From positions 43,958,001 through 44,022,000 of the forward strand of contig CM075943.1 of the NCBI GenBank assembly GCA_038030265.1: DNA of 64,000 nt. Reading direction: 5' to 3'. Source of the DNA: Corythucha ciliata (lineage: Eukaryota; Arthropoda; Insecta; Hemiptera; Tingidae). Position numbers and translations under genes: made by a program. Below the pieces are notes generated by a model that worked only from the letters and a program-made list of their open reading frames with translations, was not told where the DNA came from and did not search any database. Positions 23,216 through 36,364 of this stretch are shown here, piece by piece; within the stretch, counting starts at the first letter, position 1, and each line of letters opens with the position of its first letter.

Positions 23216-24204
23216 AAAACAAAAAGCTCGTTTAATTTTGTCCAGTGAGTGAACGTTTTTCTGGATATTTTGAAGATTGGCTTTTGGAAGTAGAGGCAAG
23301 TATTAATCTTCGTCATTCGTGTATTTTTACGGGTGTAACATTGTTCCAACTTCCTTTGCGGTCATTTGCGAGTGGGTGGGGGGCATGTATTGAAAACTCC
23401 ATCGGTCATTGTGAAATCCGAGTGCGTGTTTTTAAGATTATTTCTCGGCGTCCGCCGGTGTACAAATGTGCAGAATTGTTTTTCCAACAATTAATGGGCC
23501 ACTCTCAACATGTAAATTCCATGAAAAAAGGAGACTGAAAAAAAGAGCAAGTTGAGGCCTGCTCGACATGGACCTTGCGAGTTCCCTCTGAGGACTAATT
23601 AATTAATCTGTCAGTTTAGCGCTTGGGACTTATGCGATGGACCTTTTAGTGTTGAGAGCCAGCGACGTCGACATAACAATGTGAACGAGCACACGGGGCG
23701 GGGGCGCATCTAAAAATGTGACACCCCCCTCATACCCGTTGGGCGGCGGAAGTATTTTGAATCATGGGTGGTGGTGAAGATCAAGCCCTCTTCCCATCCT
23801 TTCACCCCTCTTCAATAGTTCCCCTTAAAAAGGGTGAGGTCGGCTTTTGATCCAGGGGGCGGCGCCCCCTAGGCTGAAATGAGAGGGGGCCAGTATTGCC
23901 CCCTGCCCGCGCCGGTTCCGCCACCACTGCCGAGGCGGATTTAAAGTAAAATGTAAAAGGGGCCCTGAGTATAGCCCTAGCTAGGGCAGTATAGCCCTGA
24001 GCTCAGATCCCACCAACCTCACACATCAAATTTAAAATTTTGTTTATTATTACACGCAGAACGAAATTTCGTTGGCAGGGGCGTAGCCGGACCTTTGGTC
24101 TAGAGGTGGACAGAAAAGGTTAGATGTACCAGGTAAAATTGTCAGTTTTCCGTTAAAATCGTCAGAGTTTTCAAGACGGGCGTAGAGGACTGGGTCCAGC
24201 CATG

Positions 24205-24264
24205 CCTGAGTAGGGACACCTACCCTGCTCAGGCAACCCGGACAGCGACTCCTTCCCTGTCCGG
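24205..24264 (+). other. two adjacent strong hairpins
   Basis: CCTGAGTAGGG-ACACCTA-CCCTGCTCAGG (24205-24233) is followed 4 bp later by CCGGACAG-CGACTCCTTCC-CTGTCCGG (24238-24264). The same pair occurs in the second copy near 26690-26750. Function unknown. Confidence 0.7.
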
Positions 24265-24324
24265 TTTCGGTCCATGGCGCAAGCCAACATCCTCAGCTCA
24301 TATAAGGCCCATCTCCACGTGGTG

Positions 24325-24478
24325 TCTCTCGGGCGCGTCTGGCTGGCCACTAGTCGTGGCTAACGGGTCGAGCTGAGCGATGGGACCGGCTCTGCTGGGG
24401 AATCCGGACCAAAGATGGGGTTCAGGCCAGGTAAGGGCCGCTGACGGCCTAGGTACTGGCCACATCTCAAGGAGATCC
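24325..24478 (+). repeat. short interspersed segment shared with 26.8 and 37.2 kb
   Basis: Shares CTAACGGGTCGAGCTGAGCG then ATGGGACCG and CTCTGCTGGGGAATCCGG with 26810-26963 (inside the duplication) and with 37184-37329 (diverged). Probably a fragment of a larger, unrecognised retroelement or transposon. Confidence 0.65.
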
Positions 24479-24632
24479 CCAGAGAGAGAGACTTCGAGAC
24501 CGAGTCGTCATTTTTGGCGTAAAATCGTCCGTTTTGGGGGAAACGTCAGTTATAGAGTGAAATCGTCAGTTTTGGAGTAGAATGTCCAGTTTTGGGGTGG
24601 ACCCGTCAGTATTAGGGTAAAATTGTTAGTTA

Positions 24633-25497
24633 CCACCCCCTCCCCCTCGACTTTTTCAAAAAATTAAAATTGGAATCAAAGGCTACTTTAACATGGAGTA
24701 TACGTACTGAATATGATGCTTCTAGAATCAACTGGTGACTTGTAGTGATTTTTTGATCATTTCAAGCCGTATTTCCCCACCCCCCCACCTCCCTCACCGA
24801 TTTGGCCCAAATGCAATACCGACCGGTGTCTTATGACTACTGATTTTTTTTAGATAAAGCGTGTTCCGCTAAATTAATTTCTACGAGAGTTATCGTGCTA
24901 ACAAGACCACACACTTACTTCCACCCTGGGGGCACCACCCCCTCCCCCTCGACTTTTTCAAAAAATTAAAATGGGAATCAAAGGCTAGTCTAACATGGAG
25001 TATACGCACCGAATATGATGCTTCTAGAATCAAATGGTGATTTTTAGTGATTTTTTTACCATTTCAACCCCTATTTTCCCCCCCTCCACTTTGACCGATT
25101 TGACCCAAATGCAGTACCGACCGGGATCTTATGACTACTGATTTTTTAGATAAAGCGCGTTCTGCTAAATTAATTTCTACGAGAGTTATCGTGCTAACAA
25201 GACCACACACTTACTTCCACCCCGGGGGCACCGCCCCCTCCCCCTTGACTTTTTCAAAAAATTAAAATGGGAATCAAAGGCTAGTCTAACATGGAGTATA
25301 CGTACCGAATATGATGCTTCTAGAATCAACTGGTGATTTTTAGTGATTTTTTGACGACTTCAAGCCCGATTTTCCCCCCCTCCACCTTGACCGATTTGGC
25401 CCAAATGCAATACCGACCGGTGTCTTATGACTACTGATTTTTGTGCCAAAGCGCGTTCCGCTAAATTGATTTCTTCGAGAGTTATCGTGCTAACAAG
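24633..25497 (+). repeat. three tandem repeats of about 300 bp
   Basis: Units begin CCCCCTCCCCCTCGACTTTT (anchor GACTTTTT at 24649, 24951 and 25247; periods 302 and 296 bp). All carry GGAATCAAAGGCTA, ATGATGCTTCTAGAATCAA, GACCGATTTG-like and GAGAGTTATCGTGCTAACAA segments. The array starts exactly where duplication copy 1 ends. Confidence 0.9.
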
Positions 25498-25567
25498 AAA
25501 ACGGCCATAATATTATAAATCAATCAATAAATAAATATATATATATAGAAAGATATATATAGAGATA

Positions 25568-27572
25568 TATATATATGAATTCCGGAGACCACTGAATTCG
25601 TGTTCTAGAGGTTCTGAAACGTGAAAAAAACATGACATGACCCATGTTTGCCACCATCACGACGAGACCAATAGTGCATTTTTCAGAATGAAATGCACTA
25701 AAACAAAAAGCTCGTTTAATTTTGTCCAGTGAGTGAACGTTTTTCTGGATATTTTGAAGATTGGCTTTTGGAAGTAGAGGCAAGTATTAATCTTCGTCAT
25801 TCGTGTATTTTTACGGGTGTAACATTGTTCCAACTTCCTTTGCGGTCATTTGCGAGTGGGTGGGGGGCATGTATTGAAAACTCCATCGGTCATTGTGAAA
25901 TCCGAGTGCGTGTTTTTAAGATTATTTCTCGGCGTCCGCCGGTGTACAAATGTGCAGAATTGTTTTTCCAACAATTAATGGGCCACTCTCAACATGTAAA
26001 TTCCATGAAAAAAGGAGACTGAAAAAAAGAGCAAGTTGAGGCCTGCTCGACATGGACCTTGCGAGTTCCCTCTGAGGACTAATTAATTAATCTGTCAGTT
26101 TAGCGCTTGGGACTTATGCGATGGACCTTTTAGTGTTGAGAGCCAGCGACGTCGACATAACAATGTGAACGAGCACACGGGGCGGGGGCGCATCTAAAAA
26201 TGTGACACCCCCCTCATACCCGTTGGGCGGCGGAAGTATTTTGAATCATGGGTGGTGGTGAAGATCAAGCCCTCTTCCCATCCTTTCACCCCTCTTCAAT
26301 AGTTCCCCTTAAAAAGGGTGAGTTCGGCTTTTGATCCAGGGGGCGGCGCCCCCTAGGCTGAAATGAGAGGGGGCCAGTATTGCCCCCTGCCCGCGCCGGT
26401 TCCGCCACCACTGCCGAGGCGGATTTAAAGTAAAATGTAAAAGGGGGCCCTGAGTATAGCCCTAGCTAGGGCAGTATAGCCCTGAGCTCAGATCCCACCA
26501 ACCTCACACATCAAATTTAAAATTTTGTTTATTATTACACGCAGAACGAAATTTCGTTGGCAGGGGCGTAGCCGGACCTTTGGTCTAGAGGTGGACAGAA
26601 AAGGTTAGATGTACCAGGTAAAATTGTCAGTTTTCCGTTAAAATCGTCAGAGTTTTCAAGACGGGCGTAGAGGACTGGGTCCAGCCATGCCTGAGTAGGG
26701 ACACCTACCCTGCTCAGGCAACCCGGACAGCGACTCCTTCCCTGTCCGGTTTCGGTCCATGGCGCAAGCCAACATCCTCAGCTCATATAAGGCCCATCTC
26801 CACGTGGTGTCTCTCGGGCGCGTCTGGCTGGCCACTAGTCGTGGCTAACGGGTCGAGCTGAGCGATGGGACCGGCTCTGCTGGGGAATCCGGACCAAAGA
26901 TGGGGTTCAGGCCAGGTAAGGGCCGCTGACGGCCTAGGTACTGGCCACATCTCAAGGAGATCCCCAGAGAGAGAGACTTCGAGACCGAGTCGTCATTTTT
27001 GGCGTAAAATCGTCCGTTTTGGGGGAAACGTCAGTTATAGAGTGAAATCGTCAGTTTTGGAGTAGAATGTCCAGTTTTGGGGTGGACCCGTCAGTATTAG
27101 GGTAAAATTGTTAGTTAAGGGGCACAACATGACTTTTTTTTTTTTTTTTTTTTAATCGCTAATTTTGGGGGTTAAAACCGACAGTTGTGGGTAATATGGC
27201 CAGTTTTTGTTGTGAAACGATCGGGAGAACACTTCAGGTTTTGAGTAAAATCTTCAATTTTCTGTTTAAAATTAGACAGTTTAATGGGAAAATAAAAAGT
27301 TTCGGAGTAAAATATTCATTTTAAAGGTAAAACCGCCATACGTTTTCTGTTTTGGGGTACAATCGCCAGTTTATTTATAATGAAATCTCGACTTTTGGGG
27401 TAACAAGTCTGTTTCGGTATATCGTTTTTTTTTCTTTTAGTGCATTTCATTCTGAAAATGCACTATTGGTCTTGTCGTAATGGTGGCAGACATGGGTCAT
27501 TACATGTTTTTTTCATGTTTCAGAACCTCTAGAACACGAATTTAGTGGTTTCCGGAATTCATATATATACAC
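25568..27572. mobile_element. 2 kb element with about 130 bp terminal inverted repeats
   Basis: The left repeat is 25568-25703 (starting ATATATGAATTCCGGAGACC). The right repeat is 27436-27572. They are about 90 percent complementary, including AACCTCTAGAACACGAATT and AGTGCATTTCATTCTGAA. The inner ends fold again (AGTGCATT/AATGCACT). AT repeats lie outside both ends. The interior holds duplication copy 2 (25700-27117) plus family E units. No transposase frame is visible. Confidence 0.8.
25700..27117 (+). repeat. 1.42 kb duplicated segment, copy 2
   Basis: Second copy of 23216-24632, located between the inverted repeats. Right of the shared segment it continues with AGGGGCACAACATGAC, a T-tract and more family E units, whereas copy 1 continues into the 300 bp tandem repeats. 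Confidence 0.95.
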
Positions 27573-28240
27573 AATTTCTTTAATATATATTTATTGGTTT
27601 GTCTATTTATTTATATGTATATGTCGCATCCATGTCGATCGAGTAATAGTCACGAAGTGGCTCCACTTGCCGTAACATCAAAAAATTACGACATCTGGAC
27701 TAAAAAATTGCCTATTTCTTGAAAAGGAAATCGTGTTTGTCCAGTTGCTGAAATCAAGCTTTCTTACTGCAAGTGGATGCACAACATTATCCTTTTCGTG
27801 AAATGGATGAGTGAGGAACCTCTGATGCTGAAACAATTTTTTTTTAATTTAAAAAGGCTATTTTACTGAGCACTCTAAAATAACCCGCTAAAAAATGACG
27901 TTGTGCATCCACTTGATCAGTTTTCAGGGTAACACTTCGGCTTTTGCGTGAAATTGTCTGCTTCAGAATACAACATTCTGTTTCAGAGTAAAATCTTCAG
28001 TTTTGGGTCAAAAATGTCAGTTTTTAACGTCTCAGGCAAGAATATGTTGAAAATTCGGATGCCCTGTATTAGAGGGCTAAGCACTTCCTATACGTATCAA
28101 TATTTATAGGGAAAAAATTGTCATTTTTTGGACAGAAAATCCGAAATAGAAGGCTACAACGATATTATTTACAATCGGAAATGTTAGTTTTTGATGGATT
28201 CTGACCATTTTTGTGAAAAATTCAGTTCCTGGGGAACAAA
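27118..28240 (+). repeat. family E units (GTCAGTTTTGGGGTAAAATC) and AT-rich spacer
   Basis: Degenerate short units such as TAAAATCGTCAGTTTTGGGG occur at 27160-27435 and 27930-28240. The part between (27573-27930) is AT-rich and contains no gene. Confidence 0.6.
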
Positions 28241-28315
28241 TCGACGATTTAGAGCTCCTATATCTGAACTACCAGTACTCTTGCTGGGGCCTCTGGTACA
28301 TTGCCGGCATTAAGT

Positions 28316-28640
28316 GGGGGGGGGGGGGTGCAAGTCGGGCGACCAACCAGGGGCGCGCGCCGTGTCCTAAGGGCGCGTCTAGAAAAATGAAGGGAAAACG
28401 GCGGACAAGAAGAAATGACCTAAGAATCCTCAATTTTAGCCACAAATTACCACTTTCTCTTAATTTTAACAGTGAATTATAGGATTTTTCTAGATCTTAT
28501 CCACGAAATAGCTTTTTTCTCAATTTCATTCATGAATTAGTAATTTTTCTTCATTTTAGCTAATTCGCGCTTTTTGTCTATTTTATTACTAGATTACTAT
28601 TATTTATTAGATTACTAGATTATTACTAGACTTAAGATTT
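28316..28640 (+). repeat. G13 tract and short family A array
   Basis: A run of 13 G lies at 28316-28328. Family A units follow at 28425-28580 (CTCAATTTTAGCC, CTTAATTTTAACAGTGAATT) and then TTATTACTAGA simple repeats. Confidence 0.6.
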
Positions 28641-28819
28641 CATCCCAAAAACTCGTCACGTTTCGTACCTAAACTGACGATTTTACCCTATGAGAGGGGG
28701 CGGGTAATTTTAATAAAAAAATTTTCATCAAACTGGCGATTGTAGCACAAAAATGGCGACTATCTAGTAAGTGCTAATATTTTGATTTTTGCCCAAAACA
28801 GCTAATTTTATCACTAATA

Positions 28820-28957
28820 GCGTTTTCCATTTGCATAAAATTCCGCTCTGAAGCCGAGCATTTCCACCCGTCTTCTCTGAATTATATCGTATGGTAATGG
28901 AGAATAAGGGAGGAAATGCTCAGTTCCAGAGCGGAATTGCATGTAAATGGAAAACGC
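28820..28957. mobile_element. MITE of the CATTTGCATAAAATTC family, best copy
   Basis: GCGTTTTCCATTTGCATAAA ... CATGTAAATGGAAAACGC, with inner arms GAGCATTTCCACCCGTCTTC and GGAGGAAATGCTC. 138 bp, no coding capacity. Confidence 0.8.
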
Positions 28958-29049
28958 CATAAGCTGGCGATTTTAGATTTCGGAGAAGCGTAATCCGAGA
29001 AATTTGGATTTCAATGAGTTAAGCCTGCGGAATTAAATGGTCTATTTGG

Positions 29050-30480
29050 TATGAAAAATCTGCAAAATAAGTTTTTGAATTAGGCGACACCACAAAATTG
29101 ATTTTTCAGCCACCCAAACTCGTGGCTTTCGCGAAACAAATCCGCCAATTGATGTTTTTTAGATAGCGAAATTTCAGCAGTGGGTTTTGAGTGAGCCAAA
29201 CGCGCAAAAATGTCTTTTGAAGGCAAAGTACGCGAAATTGGTCACGAAATTCGAAAAATGGGGGTTTTGATGCTATTAAAATACATTATGAAAAAATTTG
29301 TCTTTTAATTGAGTCAGAGCGGCGAAAATGTATTATTAGGGCACAGAAGTCCTGGAAATGGTGAAATTGATTTTTTTAGAGAGCGAAATTCGAGGAATTA
29401 ATTTTTTCGTGAGCGTGAACGTATCAAAATGTGATGGTGACCTTGAAGGATTCGTACATTTCGACGATACCTATCTGTAGGGGTGAGCAGCTACCCCACT
29501 AAGACTTCCCTTTCAAGTCCAGGGGAGGGCAACTGCCCCCTCTGGCTATGCCCATGATTTTCTTCACTCGAAAAGCCAATGTTTCTCACAGGCATGGGCT
29601 GTGGTTTCAGGCAGAAAGGGGCAGGGGTTTTTGCAGTTGCCCTGCTTCTAGACTCGAGAGCGCAGCAACCCCCACCCCCTGTAAATACTATAAAAAAGTT
29701 GAAATCCATCACGGGCGCCACATTTTGTTTCTTCAACATTTTCGCAGGCTCGGCAATTAACCAATTTCTCGTATATCGCTCACTGTAACACCAATTTCGC
29801 AGATTTTTGTTGCTATCAAACTCGCGAGGTGCTCGAATTCAGGGGCTGGTTCAACTGATTTTGTGCACTGTTACCCCATTTTAGCAGGTTTGACTCAGTA
29901 AAAACCCAATTTCCCGGGTTTCAATCTCCGACCAATTCAACCAGCAATTTCGTGGATCACTTAACTTCCACGTTCCTGAATCTCAGAAAGCTTCAAACAT
30001 GTGGTTACCGCATGTGGCATACCGTCAGTCTGTCGTTCTTAAAGAGTAATTTTACGGGTATAATTCCACAGCAAAAACAGAAGGTTGCAGTATTGACCCA
30101 TTCAAAACAATTTATAGCTGGATCCTGAATCTGCGGGAACAATTTATCTTTTTAAACATTCGGGGTTTAACCTAATTTCGCGTTGCTGACCCATTCTGAA
30201 GGTAGTTTTTGTGGTTAACTCCCTGAAAAAACAAAATTTCACGGTCCTGCGGTTTACATAAAAAAGCAATTTCGGGTGTTTCACTTCACCAAAAACAAAT
30301 TTTCTCGCGTTGGAGCCATTCAAAAAGCAATTTTGTGTGGCATGGCTATTATAAATGAGCAATATCTCTGGGCTGGCTCATTGAAAAAACAAATTTCGCT
30401 GTTTCAGCTCCTTCAACCCCAAATTTTGTGGATCTATGTTATGATTTGCGGAAAATTAATTTTCTGATCAGTTTTAGCGG
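29050..30480. repeat. family C arrays, both orientations
   Basis: Reverse-oriented units (AAAATTTGTC, GAGCGAAATTCGAGGAATTA) occupy 29050-29470 and forward units (CAAATTTCGCTGTTTCAGCT) 29750-30480. Between them (29480-29740) is a moderately GC-rich piece without a recognised gene. The array changes strand around that piece. Confidence 0.55.
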
Positions 30481-30599
30481 GTTGAGATAGTGTTTTTCAA
30501 ATTTTTAAAAAGTGGTTGAAAAGGATTCTCTGGGGGAGGGGCTAGTACGATCAGCTATAAGGGGGCTAAGTCCCCATAGCTACTCTTAAATCTGCCTAT

Positions 30600-31620
30600 G
30601 CCCCCCCCCCCGTCATGACCTAAGCAAGCGTATTATTTAAGAACAGGGGTTCTCAAACTTTTGTGTGCCGAAAACCCCGATTATTGAGCCAGTGGTAGAC
30701 AATCCCCCCCCCCTCAAGGTATGTCTCATACGGGCGCGCTAGCGTTTCGGGGGGGGGGGGCTATTTTTAGAATCACGGTGAAATTAGGGGTTGAACGAGC
30801 CAAATCCGCGAAAGTAGGTATAGATGCTAGGTGTACTGAAAAAGTGAAAATCCGCAAAACAGGGGATGTAAATGGTATATCCGCCAGACGATGTTATTGT
30901 TGTCCACTAGGCAAAGAGCTTCAGGGTTCAACGGTTGACATTGTAATCTTTGCCATGTTACGAGCAAAAAGGATGACTAACAAAGAGGGAAAGATGGCAA
31001 GAAGAGAATTCCTATTGGTTATGGGTAAAAAAGGAGAGGGAATAGCGTAACTCTGAATTGATTGGGAAGGTACGGTGGAAAATCTTTTATCTGGCTTCCA
31101 ACGAACCCAAAACTATCATAACTCTAGTAGAACATCAAACTCTGTCGATGTTTCGAAAAAAAGAAAAAAAAAAGAGAAATTTAAAAACCCGGAGTCACAA
31201 TTATTAAATGGAGGGTTTTATTTGTTTCAACCCCTAAGGATTCTGCTTACTTTAGCTTTCACAAAATTGCACTATTATTGCACTAATTTTTTGGACTACA
31301 TCTCAGATGTTGGCATATACTAATTAATTATTCGTGCTACTTTTGATTTTTTTTTGTTCGATTTCGAATGAACGATTTTCTGCTTTTGAAATATTCATAA
31401 TATGGCAACAGTTTTTCGTGTAACAGTAATGATAAAGAAATTACGTACAGCCCTTAGAAAATATTATTTACAAGGTTCCATCAGGATACTTGACCTAATG
31501 ATTATTTCAAAAATAATTCTGCATCTTCGCGTTATTTTCCCAGTCTTGTTTACCGTGTTTACAACATTCTCAACTTCTTTCTTATCAAATGTTAGCGTTT
31601 AAAGAAAAAAAACAAGTTAA
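30600..31620. other. gene-free stretch with a hAT-like end and G/C tracts
   Basis: A C11 tract lies at 30601-30611 and a G12 tract at 30749-30760. CAGGGGTTCTCAAACTTTTG at about 30645 looks like the terminal repeat of hAT elements, but the matching other end was not found. The rest is AT-rich, and its right part may be hpo 3-prime UTR or flank. Confidence 0.4.
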
Positions 31621-32018
31621 AATTTACAACTAATAGCTATATTTACACTTTTTTATTTGTTTAAAAACATTAGTCTAAGTGTCCAACAAAAACACTATGA
31701 TTCAGTCATATGAAATTACTCTCTGAAGGCCAAATCGGGAACTAGCTCATCGTAATGTTTAAATATCAATTTTTAATTATATAAATAATTACATGAGTGG
31801 TGTGACTTTGTGGGGAAGGGTGTGACGAGCTATAGTTACGTTTTCGTGTTTTGAGCACGCCTACTTACGGCAATCTCCTAGGTTGTCTTTCAAATCCAAA
31901 TAACGCACAAGACGGCTACAATTTTGGAGGAACCGTCAAGCAATTAATATACACAAATATTTACAGGACAACAAAAAAAACAAAAAAAAAAAAAAAAAAG
32001 GTCAAATATTCTCAGAGA

Positions 32019-34585
<2,567 letters not shown>

Positions 34586-35137
34586 GACGGAAATAGTCGG
34601 CTGTGCCGTCTCCGTTTACAAGTCGGGCAAGTCATTCCCGGGACATCACTGTCAAACAGGCCACCTTTTTCAAACACGATTCTTATACCTAAGTCATCCT
34701 GCACTCTGTAACCCTGCATTGTAGATGATGGGACCAAACTGTTAAACACGCTTGAGCATTGTTGCGCAAATCACTCAGATGAGAAGATGAAATCGCTACA
34801 CGGGATATCCTAGAAATAGGCAAAGGGGGACGAAGTTGGATGGAATCCAACTGTTTTTTTTATTTCATTTTTTTTTTTTTTAAATAATTTCGTTGAGGCT
34901 AATCCGCTAACCGCCTTGAAGAAAACGTATGAATAAAGACTGAAAAGAAAGAGCACGCAGGCCATTAATCATAGCCGAGAGTTGATGAAAAGCCCCACGA
35001 AAAAAAAGTTTCTATGAACAAGGATCAATATATTTCAAATTAATGACAAAAGAAATCTCGGGACTTTCAGTGAGTTCGGAGCAGTCGTTTTTGAAGCATA
35101 TGAGTTTGTTTAAAAAGGAAATGTTGAAAAATATCAA
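34586..35137. promoter_or_regulatory. 552 bp divergent intergenic region (hpo / calmodulin-like)
   Basis: Start codons of hpo (minus) and the calmodulin-like gene (plus) face away from each other across this region, which must hold both 5-prime UTRs and promoters. A TCAGT initiator-like motif lies at 35067-35071, 67 bp before the plus-strand ATG. No TATA box is obvious. Shared regulation is an inference. Confidence 0.5.
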
Positions 35138-35659
35138 ATGGAAAATATAACTGACGAACAGTTATTGGAGTACAGAGAGGCCTTCGTACTATTTGACAAA
35201 GACAGCGATGGTTCAATCACCGGGCCTGATTTAAGGAACGCCTTTCAAATGATAGGCGTTGAACCGACGGACGCTGATCTCAATGACATCATCACTCAAG
35301 TGGACCTTGACGGAAATGGAGCGATTGAGTTTAATGTACGGGTTTTAAAAAGAGATTTAATCTTAGAAAAACTTCAATTTACCTCCCCACCCCCGTCCAT
35401 ACAGGAATTTGCCGCTGTCAGAAATAGGAAAGCACAAAACACTGACACGGAGGAAGAAATTCGACATGCGTGGAGGATTTTCGACAAAAAAGGCGCGGGC
35501 TTTTTTACACGCGAGGAGCTCCACGTCCTTATTGTACGGAATTTGGGCGAACGATTACCGTCAGATGAAATAGAAGAAATGATAAGTATGGCAGACCCGA
35601 ACACCGATGATCACATTACTTTTGATAAATTCCTGGCGTCTATGGCTAATAAAAAATAA
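35138..35659 (+). CDS. calmodulin-like EF-hand protein
   Basis: A small Ca2+ sensor of the calmodulin family. Two exons, 35138-35335 and 35405-35659, give 150 residues, essentially calmodulin length. EF loops are at residues 20-31 (DKDSDGSITGPD), 56-67 (DLDGNGAIEFNE), 93-104 (DKKGAGFFTREE) and 130-141 (DPNTDDHITFDK). Only loop 2 is fully canonical. Loop 1 has Asp at position 12, loop 3 lacks ligands at positions 3 and 5, and loop 4 has Lys at position 12 and no Gly at position 6. It is therefore a diverged paralogue, not calmodulin itself. The 69 bp intron (GTACGG...ACAG) is phase 0, splits loop 2 just before Glu67 and has no stop, so the unspliced frame reads through as 173 residues. An AATAAA at about 35814 may end the transcript. 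Divergent neighbour of hpo. Confidence 0.9.
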   Translation: MENITDEQLLEYREAFVLFDKDSDGSITGPDLRNAFQMIGVEPTDADLNDIITQVDLDGNGAIEFNVRVLKRDLILEKLQFTSPPPSIQEFAAVRNRKAQNTDTEEEIRHAWRIFDKKGAGFFTREELHVLIVRNLGERLPSDEIEEMISMADPNTDDHITFDKFLASMANKK

Positions 35660-36120
35660 TTTAGATTGTTGGAAAGATTATTTGTACACAAGCACGTCAT
35701 GGTAATATAGGTATAAATATACAAGGTGGAAGGGGATAAGTGTGACAAGTAGGACCGTTTTTAGGGGTAGGCAGGGTAGGCGACCCCCCCAACCCACCCC
35801 GCCCGCTGTTTAGAATAAAATCATCCCAAATTCAGGAGTAAGTGGACCGTTTTTATTACTATATTGATTGGGGATTTTTTAACATTTTGAGTGGGGATTT
35901 CATGACGCCAAAGGTTATTTAATGAAATGGTTGGTGTGAGGAAGAGGGGGGTAAGACACAATGGGTCCGTTGTAAAACTATAACACGATTAATTGCGATT
36001 GATCCTTCCCTCTTATTTTACATGACACGTAAAATTCAACAAAAATCACAATTTGTGTTGAAAACAAAACTACATCAAGTGCTGAGCAATTTTTCGAGTT
36101 TTACATCGGGGCCATTTTCA
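35660..36120. other. gene-free stretch after the calmodulin-like gene
   Basis: Presumed 3-prime UTR, then a patch rich in C and G (35782-35812) and AT-rich sequence. Nothing else recognised. Confidence 0.4.
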
Positions 36121-36354
36121 GGGGGACAATTTTTCTTGTTATTTGTAAACAAAAAATGTTAGAGTTTCCTCATCAGATGCTTCAAAAGTAACCATTGACG
36201 TCATTTCCCCTCGTACCAGCGATAGAACTTTGAAATTTATTTAAAAATCACCAAATGCACCAATCGGGCTGCAGCTACCGTTGATATTCTTCTGTCCATA
36301 TGCCAGTTCACCGGTATACTTTTCTCCCAAATCGGGCATTCATGCAAGTTCCCC
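36121..36354 (+). mobile_element. interspersed repeat, about 234 bp, copy 3
   Basis: GGGGGACAATTTTTCTTGTT ... CATGCAAGTTCCCC. Collinear with 19923-20160. It has TGTTAGAGTTTCC uninterrupted at the site where the 13.6 kb copy carries an insertion. Confidence 0.75.
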
Positions 36355-36364
36355 ATTTGCTAAT

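Larger units (their letters stand above)
23216..24632 (+). repeat. 1.42 kb duplicated segment, copy 1
   Basis: Nearly identical to 25700-27117. I found one substitution (GGTGAGGTCGG against GGTGAGTTCGG, near 23840) and one extra G in copy 2 (near 23958). It contains a GC-rich middle, two hairpins, a short repeat also found at 37.2 kb, and family E units at its right end. The identical 97- and 66-codon frames in both copies show no recognisable protein features. Confidence 0.95.

Noticed and set aside
23245..26022. Identical 97-codon frames (23245-23538, 25729-26022) as a duplicated gene
   Set aside because: They lack an ATG at the frame start (GTG), have no recognisable domain and lie in a repeat; identity simply reflects the recent duplication.
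24380..27065. Identical 66-codon frames in the two duplicate copies
   Set aside because: They run into family E repeat units and show no protein-like composition.
30640..30680. A complete hAT transposon starting at CAGGGGTTCTCAAAC
   Set aside because: No complementary end or transposase frame was found nearby, so only a terminus-like sequence can be noted.
35138..35659. A single 173-residue EF-hand open frame without intron
   Set aside because: The 23 residues at 35336-35404 interrupt EF loop 2 before its final Glu, the segment has GT...AG ends, and removing it restores calmodulin length and spacing.
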